Of a stretch of DNA of 64,000 nt, positions 11,795-22,793 are shown piece by piece. This stretch comes from Anisodus tanguticus (Eukaryota; Streptophyta; Magnoliopsida; Solanales; Solanaceae): positions 47,021,052-47,085,051 of the forward strand of contig CM067549.1 of the NCBI GenBank assembly GCA_034509755.1, in the 5' to 3' direction. The position numbers were made by a program, and so were the translations under genes. Numbering within the stretch: the stretch's first letter is position 1; every line of letters starts with the position of its first letter. The notes under the pieces are model-generated. The model saw only the letters and a list, made by a program, of their open reading frames with translations. It was not told the origin of the DNA and made no database searches.

Positions 11795-14138
11795 TATGCA
11801 AACTAATAAATCTGTCGATAATGAGAATGTGACATGTAATGAAACAAACAAACAAAATCCAAACAATGAACATGACTTCGAAGAGTATGAGGAAGACTCG
11901 CAGCCAGAAGAAATGACGGAGGAATTGGAACGTTTTGAGAGTAAGCCAAAGCCGAATTTACATGAAACTGAGGCAGTAAATTTGGGGGATGCAGAAAATG
12001 TGAAAGAAACGAGAATTAGCATCCATCTGAACACCCCATAAAGGAAATAACTGACGGATCTTTTGAGGCAATATATCGACGTATTTGCTTGGTCTTATGA
12101 CGATATGCCAGGGCTGAGCACGGATATTGTTTCGCATAGATTGCCTATTGATCCATCCTACACTCTGGTGAAACAAAAACCAAGGAAAATCAAGCCTGAT
12201 TTGAGTTTAAGGGTCAAGGAAGAGGTGTCCAAGCAATTCGACGCAAAGGTCATTCGAGTCACAAGATACCCCACTTGGTTAGCCAACATTGTACCTGTGC
12301 CAAAAAAAGATGGAAAGATACGGGTGTGCGTGGATTATCGGGATCTCAACAAGGCCAGCCCGAAGGATGACTTCCCTCTTCCAAATATTCACATACTCAT
12401 TGACAACGGTGCGAAGCATGAATTGCAATCATTTGTTGATTGTTTTGCTGGTTACCACCAAATCTTGATGGATGAAGAAGACGTAGAAAAGACAGCGTTC
12501 ACTACACCTTGGGGAGTATACTGTTATCGGGTAATGCCGTTCAGACTCAAGAATGCAGGTGCCACCTACATGAGGGCCATGACTACCATTTTCCATGATA
12601 TGATCCACAAAGAAATAGAGGTCTACGTGGATGACGTTATTATCAAGTCATGAAGGACTTCAGATCACTTGACAGATTTAGAGAAGTTCTTTGACCGACT
12701 GAGACGGTATAACCTGAAATTAAATCCAACAAAGTGCGCATTTGGTGTCCCTGCTGGGAAGCTGTTAGGATTCATCGTGAGTAGAAAGGGTATTGAATTG
12801 GACCCCTCGAAGGTAAAAGCTATTCAAGACTTGCCTCTCCCAAAGAGTCGAAAAGACGTGATGAGTTTCCTTGGTCGCCTCAATTACATCAGCAGGTTCA
12901 TAGCACAATCAACAGTGATATGTGAGCCGATATTCAAGTTACTGAAGAGAGACGCTGCTACCAAGTGGACAACGGATTGCCAACAAGCTTTTGACAGAAT
13001 CAAAGAATACTTGTCTAACCCACTTGTTTTAGTGCCTCCAGAACCTGGAAAACCTTTGCTGTTATATATATCTGTATTAGAAAATGCATTTGGCTGCGTG
13101 CTGGGACAACATGGTGAAACAGGAAAGAAGGAGCAATCCATATACTACTTAAGCAAGAAGTTCACACCGTATGAAGCTCGGTATACTTTGCTGGAACGCA
13201 CTTGTTGTGCCTTGACATGGATTGCACAAAAGTTTAGACATTATCTGTCTACATATACCACTTATCTCATCTCAAGGATGGACCCGCTCAAATATATTTT
13301 TCAGAAGCCCATGCCCACTGGGAAGCTAGCAAAGTGGCAAATCTTGCTAAGTGAGTTCGATATCATATATGTCACCTAAAAGGCTATCAAAGGACAAGCA
13401 CTAGCCGACCAACTCACTGAAAACCCCGTAGATGAAGAATATATGCCTCTCCGGACTTATTTTCCGGATGAGGAGGTATTGTTTATTGGAGAAGACATCT
13501 CAAAAGAATATCCGGGTTGGAGAATGTTCTTCGACGGAGCTGCAAACTTCAAAGGAGTTGGAATCGGAGCAGTTTTGATTTCAGAATCAGGTCAACACTA
13601 CCCAATTTCGGCAAAGCTCCGATTTCCATGCACCAACAATATGGCGGAATATGAAGGTTGTATACTCAGACTTAGAATGGCTGTTGACATGAACATTCGA
13701 GAATTATTGGTTATAGGTGATTCGGACTTATTGATTCATCAGGTACAAGGCGAATGGGCCACTAAGAACGTGAAGATACTCCCTTACCTGCATTGCGTGA
13801 AAGAATTGTGCAAAAGGTTCAGCGAGATAAAATTCAAGCATATCCCACGAACTCAAAATGAGTTCGATGATGCTCTGGCAATAATGTCCTCCATGATTCA
13901 ACATCCGGATAAGAATTACATTGATCCTATCAATGTGGATTTGTTGGACCAACCTGCCTACTGTTTCCACGTAGACAAAGAACCAGACGGAAGGCCCTGG
14001 TACCATGACATTAAAAGCTATCTCAAGGCAGGCGAGTATCCAAATGATATAACCAACACTCAGAAGAAGACACTTCGGTGGTTAGCAAACCATTTCTTCC
14101 TAAACGGAGAAATTTTTATCGGAGGACTCCGGACTTAG
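11795..14138 (+). pseudogene. Ogre reverse transcriptase, RNase H and second (archaeal-type) RNase H
   Basis: One frame runs through the whole block. An acidic linker comes first. Reverse transcriptase follows (VPKKDGKIRVCVDYRDLNKA; catalytic YVDDVII at about 12630). The first RNase H is at about 12950-13380. The second RNase H is at about 13500-13900 and begins WRMFFDGAANFKGVGIGAVL; it is the archaeal-type domain typical of Tat-lineage elements. In-frame stops occur at 12039, 12048, 12651 and 13377. A frameshift near 14110-14135 separates this frame from integrase. Where Tat relatives have Gln or Arg, the stops fit C-to-T changes, except GAA-to-TAA at 12048. Confidence 0.9.
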
Positions 14139-15244
14139 GTTTGTTAAGATATGTTGACGCCCAAGAAGCGAGCAAGTTAATCGAGGAGATACACGGGGGC
14201 ACGTGCGGGCCTCACATGAATGGTTTCACTTTAGCAAAAAAGACTCTGAGAGCAGGGTATTTTTGGATGACCATGGAAACAGATTGCATTCGCTTTGTGC
14301 AAAAATGCCACCAATGCCAGATTCACGGCGATTTGATCTGAGTGCCTCCAAATGAACTCAATGTGACGAGTTCTCCTTGGCCATTTGCAGCTTGGGGCAT
14401 GGATGTCATTGGCCCGATCGAACCCGCAGCGTCGAACGGGCACAAATTTATTTTAGTAGCAATTGACTATTTCACGAAATGGGTAGAGGCATCATCATAC
14501 AAGTCAGTGACAAAGAAGGTAGTGGTCGACTTTGTTCGCAATAACATCATCTGTCGATTTGGAATTCCTGAGTCGATTGTAACAGATAATGGAGGAAACC
14601 TCAACAACGGTTTGATGCATGAGACGTGTGAGAAGTTCAAGATCATTCACCGCAATTCCACTCCATACCGACCTTAGATGAATGGAGCAGTCGAAGCATC
14701 CAACAAAAACATCAAGAGAATACTGCGAAAAATGATTGGTAATTACAAGCACTGGCACGAGCATTTGCCCTTCGCCCTGTTAGGATACCGCACTACAATC
14801 AGGACTTTTACTGGGGCCACCCCGTACCTTCTAGTCTATGGAACGGAAGCTGTGTTGCCGGCGGAAGTAGAAATACCGTCCTTAAGAATTATCCAAGAGG
14901 CCGAGTCCAACGAGGCCAAGTGGACACAGAATCGGTATGAACAATTGATGTTGATCGATGAAAAGCGAATGAACGCAGTCTGTCACTGGTAACTTTATCA
15001 AAACAAGATGGCTAGAGCTTTCAATAAGAAAGTGAGACCAAGGACGTTCAAACCAGGGCAGCTAGTGTTGAAACGCATATTCCCACACCAAAGTGAAGCT
15101 AAAGGAAAATTCGCACCTAACTGGCAAGGACCTTACACGGTTCATCGCGTGTTACCTGGAGGAGCGCTAATCTTGGCTGAGATGGACGGTGAAGTGTGGC
15201 CAAAACCCATAAATGCAGATGCAGTAAAGAGATACTATATCTAA
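14078..15244 (+). pseudogene. Ogre integrase, with internal stops
   Basis: This frame has the H2C2 zinc-binding domain (HGG...H then CHQC, about 14195-14325). The catalytic core follows, with AWGMDVIGPIEP, the DYFTKWVEA strand and TDNGGN. The C-terminal segment has KFAPNWQGPYTVHRVLPGG, an integrase C-terminal chromodomain-like/GPY-F type region. In-frame stops are at 14339 (TGA), 14675 (TAG) and 14990 (TAA). It ends with a genuine stop at 15242. As written it cannot make full-length integrase. Confidence 0.9.
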
Positions 15245-17046
15245 GATCTCTTGTTTCCCATGTAATACCCTTTTTATGATGTAAAGGTTGCGCTCCCTCG
15301 GCGGGATGCACATAGAACCCACATAGGGTTTCGCCTCTTCAAGATACAAAATCCCATTTGATTGTAACATGAACTACGTCATGACCTGATTCCCTCGGCG
15401 GGATACGTAGGCGGCCACATCGGCTTCGGTCCCATTTTCAGATAACCCTTACATTCCCCTTTGCTTGTAATGAACTACGTTATGACCTGATTCCCTCATG
15501 GGGATACGTAGGCGGCCTAAATCGGCTTCGGTCCCACCATTAGGAAATCTTTTTACCTTACCTCACATATGAGAAATTGCACCATTCTAATCACCCTGAT
15601 AGGACAGGCAAGCAACCCACACAAGACTCGACTTGGTCCAGTTCGAAAGTTCGTCATCCCCACGTATCGGAAACTGGGGCAAAATTTTAAGAGATCACCG
15701 CAAGAAGACGCCGATAGATATAGAAAATCGTCGGCCAACTAAGTATTCAGCCAGAAGATTTTGGATAAGACGTTTGTTTTGTTTCACCGCGTGTCACAGC
15801 TCGACAGACATTTACATATATGCATACATTTTCCTAAGCAAATTATTTTTAACAAATATTTTCATTAGAATTCAACTAGAATTTTATCGATTTGCATACT
15901 TTCTTATAGCACAAATTATTTTTAACAAATGTTTTCATTCACGGCTTGCCAAGACCGGGAACCAGACGAGGCAACAGGTCCGAATCAGCAGGATATGCAA
16001 GTATCAAGAGCCAAAGCTACGGAAGTCAATACGAATCAACCCCCCCTCCCACAAACTCACAAACTTTCTTTGGATACAGGTCACAAGCATCAGCAACGTC
16101 CATACAACGACGATATCAGCAACGTCCATACAACGACGACATCAGCAACGTCCATACAACGACGACATCAGCAACGTCCATACAACGACGACATCAGCAA
16201 CGTCCATACAACGACGACATCAGCAACGTCCATACAACGACGACATCAGCAACGTCCATACAACGACGACATCATCAACGTCCATACAACGACGACATCA
16301 GCAACGTCCATACAACGACGACATCAGAAACATCCATACAACGACGACATCAGCAATGTCCATACAATGACGACATCAGCATTACGTCCATACAACGACG
16401 ACATCAGCAACGTCCATAAAACGACGATATCAGCAACGTCCATACAACCACGAAATCAGCAACGTCCATACAACGACGACATCAGCAACGTCCGTACAAC
16501 GACGACATCAGCATTACGTCCATATAACGACGACTTCAACAACGTCTATACAACGACGACATCAGCATTACGTCGATACAACGACGACATCATCCATGTC
16601 CATACAACGACGACATCAGCAACGTCCAGACAACGACGTCATTTCTACCCATGCGGGTCACAAACGCATCACGTCAATAAAACGACGGCATTTTAGGCGC
16701 CCACCTTCTAATGCGGGTATTTTAATTTCAATCACGCCTATGCAACGGCGCCATCTGCATAACGTCTAAGCAACGACGACATCATCATCGGGGAAGTACT
16801 TCGAACCTTATTCCCTTCCCCAGTATCTCGCCACATCCACAACCAGTGTCATCATAAGTCGACACTGGGGCATTGTTTCTTGAATGTGCACCATCTTTTT
16901 GCAACTTCTCTTCCCCCTCGGGATTCTATTTCTTACCATGCATCTCTAATCATCCCTCGAGTCTCGATGATCAGGACAAAATTGGCTACTCAGTCAACTT
17001 CTTTGTCCGAAAACTCTTTCATCGTCTCCGACCAAAGAGGGGCATC
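15245..17046 (+). other. Ogre 3' untranslated region with repeats and polypurine tract
   Basis: No conserved coding is seen. It holds two copies of a roughly 68-bp unit with GATTCCCTCGGCGGGATACG (15368-15435 and 15469-15537), the 26-bp array at 16091-16640, and a polypurine tract ending GAGGGGCATC just before the 3' LTR. Confidence 0.75.
16091..16640 (+). repeat. 26-bp tandem array, about 21 units, in Ogre 3' region
   Basis: The unit is CAGCAACGTCCATACAACGA followed by CGACAT (26 bp). The first half of the array is nearly perfect. The second half contains variants such as GCATTACGTCCATA. No stop codon arises in any of the three forward frames over most of the array, which creates three long overlapping frames that probably have no function. 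Confidence 0.95.
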
Positions 17047-20000
17047 TGTTGACACCCAATATTGTCCCATCTTTTATGATTTTATTTGCAATTTTAAATA
17101 TTTTTTGACACCTTAAAACATTTTTAATATATATATATATATATATATATTATTTGCATATTTATTGTCATTTGCATTTTTATATCAAAATCATATTTTT
17201 TATCCTAATATTATATGTTATTTTATTAAGTTTCACAAAACGACATCGCATTATTATTTTTTATTTTAGCACCAAGCATTTTGCAAATATTATATTTTTT
17301 ATCATATTGTCATCCTTACAATTTATAAATTTTGCAAAGCTTTCTTTTTATATAATAAAACCCCTTTTTATATTTTTAAACTCATAACCCATTTATTTCC
17401 CAACCCAACACCATAATTTCTTATTTCCTAATTCCCTAACCAAACCAACCCCCCCAAGCCCAATACCCCTTATTCCCTTCCCCTTTATTTCTCCAAGCCC
17501 AATCAACCGCCCACATTTTTCAAGCCCCAACCGAAGCCCAACTGGCCAATTCCCCCAAGCCCCAACCAAAGCCCAACCGACCAATTCCCCCAGGCCCAAC
17601 CGACCACTATCCAACCCAAACCCATTTCTTTTTTATCCCCCAACCAAACATAACCCCAAAACAAAAAAAATCTCAAAAACCAAACACACCCTTCTCTTTC
17701 AAAAACCTAACCCGCCGCAAACCCCATACCCGCGACCCCACTTCGCCGGCCATCACCTCACCCGACACCACCACCAACCCCCCTCTGCCCCTGACACCAC
17801 CAACCCATCATCCCATACCCCTATCCCCGAAAATCCGCAACCCATACCATCAAAATCCGCTTTCAAAATCAGATTTTTTTTAACTTTTTTATTCGAGTTT
17901 CAAACTCGTCTTGAGGGGGTAAGCCATCTATAAATACCCCATGTTGTTCTTCATTTTTAAAAAAGGATTTTTTCGGAGGTTCAATTCCATACAAAATATT
18001 TTGTTGTGTTCTTGATTTTAAGCATTTGTCCTCCTTGTTATACAAGAATTAAGTCCGAAAATAAAAATCCAAAGTCGGAAGAAAAGGTTTGTTCTCCACT
18101 ATTTTTCGAGTCTCCGATTTGGGTATGTTCGGGTCGGGTCGACCCGGACAAGGGTAAGGATTAGATTTGTCTTTGTATATCGTGTTGGTTACCTGAAGAA
18201 TCTAGAAAAAAATTGATTTGTTGTTCTTCACTGATTTCGGGTCGGGACGACCCGGTTTGGACATATTCCAGTTTTTTGCATTTTTCCATCCCTTGTTGGT
18301 TATCTGAATTTTGCTGAAATATTCGATTCGGGTTGTTCTTCACTGATTTCGGGTCGGATCGACCCGGTTTGGACATATTCCAGATTTTTGCATTTTTACA
18401 TCCCTTGTTGGTTATCTGAATTTTGCTGACATATTCGATTCAGGTTGTTCTTCACTGATTTTGGGGTCGGGTCGACCCGGTTTGGATATATTTCCAAAAT
18501 TTTACATTTTTTTATCTTATTTGCTGGTTATCTGAGATTGCTGAAAATCTGATTCGGGTCGGGTATATTTCCGGATTATGGCATTTTTCATATCTTGTTG
18601 CTGGTTATCTGAAAAATCTGAATTTTGATTCCGATTCCGATCACTATTCCGGGTCTGTTTTCAGAACTAGTTCGCTGTTTCTTTCGGGTCACTGTTCATG
18701 ATCCGGGTCGGACATTTAATTACTTACTATTGTATGCGGCTATGTTGTTTATTTTACTGCTTTGAATAAATATTGCATTTAGGCCGATGAAATTGAATTC
18801 GAGGCCGCGCTTTTCTTTTCCGTTTTCTATTTTTTTAATTTACTATTTTAAACATCCGTGCCACGGATATATTACTTTTCTACTCTTTTTTACTGTTTTG
18901 AACAAACACCGCGTCTGTTCGGGCACTGCTTTCTGTTTCATTTCACTGCTCGATTTCAGATTACTGTTTTACTATTTTTTACTGTTTAAACTAAACACTG
19001 CGTTTTTTGGAAATTGCGTCTCTATTTTTTGCTTACTGTTCGTTGCCTTGGTTTAAATTTTTTGCTGATTTGAACACGATACTATACTGGCCGATGAAAA
19101 ATATCTGTCGATTTTGAGGCCTCCACAGTTGTAAAGACGGAAATATAACTTCTGGGCAAGGATGAGACTTAAACCTTTTATTTCATCCGAGATCAATATG
19201 TTTAGTAGGCGGGGTGATGAAAATAACCAACAAGTTATATGTTCGCAGCCACGACGTGATTATAATGATCTTTTCTTCTTCATCCGAGAGACCAACACGT
19301 TTAGTAGGCGAGGCAATCAAAGTAACCACCGAGTCATACGTTTGCAGCCACGACGTGATTGGAATGGTCTTTTCAAAATTTAAGTCTGAGCCCTCCGTGA
19401 CCAAAACGCTCACTGTTTCGGATACGGATCCGAAGTTATCTGTTTTAACTGTTTCTAACCGTTTTGTTCTTGACAGCTTGCACGGAATAAAGTAAATAAA
19501 GGCAAATATTCCTCGGAGTTTATTTATTTTATTTACTTTCTTTAATTCAGTTTTTATCCCGCTCTGTATTGTAATATTATTTATCGCACTTATGTAACTA
19601 TCGAAATGCTTAGAATAGGCAAACTTAGAATTAATTCATAGGGTAGTTTAAGACTTGAAACCCGTCGCTAGCTTATTTATTTGTAGGCTCGGTTAAATTC
19701 AAACTTAGAAATCCTTCGCTAGTTTATTTATTTTTAGGCTCGTCATGCATATTTAAAATTCTAAAACAACTTTGGTCATTTTTTATTCGCTTTATCAATC
19801 ATACAAATAAGTTTATCTTTTTTTTTTATTATTTATTTATTTTATTTTGCAACTCAATGATTTCCTAAAGGATTTACTTCTTTGGCATTATAAATAATTT
19901 ATTTTTACTATCAATTGTCAAATACATACTTTTTCCAACTTTACATGTATTTCTCTTTAAATACCATACAAATGCATACTTATACAAAATGCATTCTTTA

Positions 20001-20338
20001 CTAAATATTTGCAATATTAGTTTAACTTTCTATTTTTTTAATTGCATTTTCCTTAGTACAATAATTAACCTGAGTTTGACGGGATAACCGCAAGTTAGCG
20101 AATCTTAAAGGATGCCTAACCCCTTCCATTTAGGATAATAAAGAACCCTTACCAAGAATCTCACTAGTTTCGCAGACCTTAAAATTGGAGTTACATTGCA
20201 GCATTTAGTTCAATATTTAGGTATCCTAATTCACCGTAAAAATAATTAGGTGGCGACTCCTTAAAATTACCCAGGGATCACCGACACGTTGTGCTCCGCT
20301 CTGACCTCTCGCGGGTCAGGTTAAAAACGGGCGCGACA
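17047..20338 (+). repeat. 3' LTR of Ogre element
   Basis: A 3292-bp LTR in the same order as the 5' LTR, ending GCGCGACA before the target duplication GATCC. Compared with the 5' LTR it has an extra unit in the C-rich tract (around 17575-17600) and a shorter TA tract near 17130. The length difference is therefore repeat-number change plus point mutations. Confidence 0.92.
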
Positions 20339-21609
20339 GATCCAGATCCGTTTTATAGGATATGGATCTTCAAAATTTGAACCCGACGGATCCGAATCGG
20401 ACCCAGATACATTTCTGACGGATCGAATGTGGATCTGGATCTTGTATTTGAGATCCGTATCCGGTCCAGATCCGACCCGTGGATCTGTTTTTTATTAAAT
20501 ATATTCATAACCTAGAATGTAAATTTAAAAGTATTTTTTTAAAATTGCTAAGCACATTCTTGCAAGTTTAATTCTCAAAATAAGTTTAATTTATCCCCGC
20601 GTCAACTCAAAAACCAAAAAATAAAGAGGTAACTTCGATAATAAAATCAATGTTATATTAGTGAATGACTAACATCTCCATAGACGAGTAGTGAAAATTA
20701 TATTCACTTCATTTGTGAAGATTCCAAGCACATGCAAGTTCTGCATTGTGGAAATACTAGTCAGCATTTTTCACAACTATTGTCAGTGTCCAACATTTTC
20801 AATTAATAACTCACAATCAAAACGAGACAACGAACAAATATCTCATATGAACATTTCAAAATTGAAACACAGTAAATTGTTAGCTAAGTAAAAATCGTTT
20901 GTCAGTTCAAAAAAAAATTCTTACCAAGGCAATTTTTTTTACATGTGGATCCAGATCCGATCCGTGGACCCGGTGGATCCGAATTTGGATCTTATTTTTA
21001 TGGACCCGGTGGATTTGGATTCGGATCTAGATTCAGGTATGAAAAATAAATATGGATTTAGATCTAATAGGATCCGGTCCGGATCCGATCCGTTGCCATC
21101 CCTAGTGCTAATGGTCCTACTTCAGAACCAAAAGGCAAACCAGGATGGTCGTCAATGTCAAAACACACTTAAAGAAGCCAACAGTAGAGTGAGTGATTAA
21201 AACTATCAAATTCATAAGGCTAATAAAAGAGTTTTGAGCTAAAAACATCCCTGAACTATGGGCCAAACTTAGGTAACATCCTTGTGCTATAATAATGAAC
21301 AAAAAACATTCCTTATCTATCCCAAAGTTGCAATAATCATCCTTCCGTTAGTTTTTGTCAAGAAACTAATAGGCTACAACCAAAACGTGTTCCAAGTACG
21401 TGACCCCCCACCCCCAAGAAAAAGAGAACTCCCACTAATCCTCTTCAACCTTAAGTGCAGCTAGGGCTTCATAAATTGGACTTTTCTTTCCTTCTGAATA
21501 GCCTAGAATATTGGGAAGAGAAATCATCTACTTCAACTCTTCAACACCATCATATTTTTTGTGATGCCAAATTTTATTACAGATTCCTAGAGGCAGGATG
21601 ATTCATGAT

Positions 21610-21775
21610 TACGACACAATCCTTAGTCCTACGATCATCTACTCACTTAGTAGATTATGGACGTGTGAAGAGACAAAGCCTCCAACATGCGGAACCCTAG
21701 TGTTTAAGTCATTAAATATGGGTGGACGCAACCTCCCCACCAAAGGCAAATTTCCAACAAATACAACGAACAAGT
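21610..21775 (+). repeat. Unclassified dispersed repeat, copy 1
   Basis: Similar, at roughly 80% by eye over 165 bp, to the reverse complement of 39490-39655. Both copies stay open in the same frame and share peptide pieces such as LSRL, PTCGTLVFK and GRN. It may be a fragment of a coding repeat or a duplicated exon. Family unknown. Confidence 0.55.
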
Positions 21776-22506
21776 TCCAAACCGAAGAGCATAGAGAATC
21801 ATAATTCTAAAAAGGTGGTGTAACTTTTAGTTAAAGTTTTTAATTATCTCTCCAATTCTAAAAGAAGCTTCAGTGGTAATAACAAGTTTATCCTCATATT
21901 TTCACCAAGAAAGTGTGTCATAAAACCATTCTCATGCTTTCATGAAAGACAACTGGCCGTGCACAAGCTAAAATCACCAAACTTGCTGGTGGTACAGCAA
22001 AATTTTCAATACCGAGTTCACCAAATCCATTCTATTTATCTGCTCTTTTCCAATTCCTTCACAAAACTGAAGAAAACAAGCTAGTTCCACGAACAAGAAG
22101 AGAAACAATGAAGAAAAGAGTTAATTAATTTTTATTTAGGTTTTAGTGCAACTGGCGGAGGATGTTGGATAGCTCAAGATTTATTGCAGAAGATGATTGG
22201 AAAGGACAGAACAGGAAGACCTCTGGGAAAAGTCATGTGCTTAGCATATGTTAAGGGAAGGATGAATATTGTAACTTTGCAGGGATTTCTTTGTTCATTA
22301 TTACCTGTTATATCAGCCAGTTAGTTTAAAGCAAAAAGGGGGACAACATAACACGGATTTAATGCCAAAATACAGTTTCGGGGTAGGACTCAGATCAACA
22401 TCACAGGTATTTCATAGAATTAGTGAAACAGGCAGAAATTTGACCTAATTAACGACATGAAATTCTTATAGCAATCAATATGAATCAAAAAAAGGGAAAA
22501 CATTAC

Positions 22507-22632
22507 ATGGGATTGACGAATCTGACGTTTGTCACACTTGCAATATGGGGTTAAATACGACCCATCGAGGCATCTTCCTTGTGCTGCAAGCTTTTCTCGC
22601 TTCTCCTCAGTTGACATCACATTAGTACTGCA
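22507..22632 (-). other. Candidate orphan exon (low confidence)
   Basis: The minus strand encodes an open stretch including MSTEEKREKLAAQGRCLDG and a Cys-rich tail (PYCKCDKRQIRQSH). It is followed by a plausible donor (CAT|GTAATG). The composition looks coding, with Lys/Glu and spaced cysteines, but no adjacent exon was found and I do not recognise the family. It may be a gene remnant. Confidence 0.25.
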
Positions 22633-22793
22633 TGGTCGTGCATGTTATTGTTCAGACTGTTGGACGAGGTCAGGGGTGACAGGGCGATGAGTTAAGCATC
22701 TAGACATATGCAAATAAAAAGCTTAGTATATAAAATGATGCGGTCCCGAATTAATTTAGGACTTACCAAGTGGGACAACAACGATCGGCTAAT

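Larger units (their letters stand above)
2212..20338 (+). mobile_element. Ogre-type (Ty3/gypsy, Tat lineage) LTR retrotransposon, 18.1 kb
   Basis: LTRs at 2212-5527 and 17047-20338 begin TGTTGACACCC and end in CA. The 5-bp target duplication GATCC lies at 2207-2211 and 20339-20343. The interior has a primer site at 5531-5549, an extra ORF1 before gag, gag, protease with a G-patch motif, an intron, reverse transcriptase, RNase H, a second archaeal-type RNase H, integrase, a repeat-rich 3' region and a polypurine tract near 17033-17045. ORF1, the intron, the second RNase H and the very long LTRs together point to Ogre. In a 360-bp stretch compared by eye the two LTRs differ at about five bases. 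Multiple stops and frameshifts make this copy non-autonomous. Confidence 0.93.
2166..21104. mobile_element. Non-autonomous hAT element, split by the Ogre insertion
   Basis: The left end reads TAGAGATGGCAGTGGATC at 2166. The right end, reverse-complemented from 21104, reads TAGGGATGGCAACGGATC. These are near-perfect terminal inverted repeats of the hAT type. The 8-bp direct repeat GTGCTAAT flanks the element at 2158-2165 and 21105-21112, as expected for hAT. Without the Ogre the element is about 807 bp (2166-2211 plus 20344-21104). It encodes no transposase and is filled with subterminal GGATCC/GATCCG motifs in both orientations. Confidence 0.85.
21113..22642. other. Intergenic region with dispersed repeat fragments
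   Basis: No convincing gene is seen. It contains a repeat shared with 39490-39655 (at 21610-21775) and a candidate short exon on the minus strand at 22507-22632. The rest is AT-rich and unassigned. Confidence 0.4.

Noticed and set aside
12063..15244. Endogenous pararetrovirus (RT plus RNase H block)
   Set aside because: The RT frame is followed by a second RNase H and a full integrase, and lies between LTRs with a target duplication. This is a Ty3/gypsy element, not a virus.
16091..16640. CRISPR-like regular repeat
   Set aside because: The units are directly adjacent with no unique spacers, and they lie in a eukaryotic retrotransposon.
15633..16696. Overlapping long open frames as repeat-protein genes
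   Set aside because: They arise because the 26-bp unit lacks stops in every frame; no start context or conserved domain.
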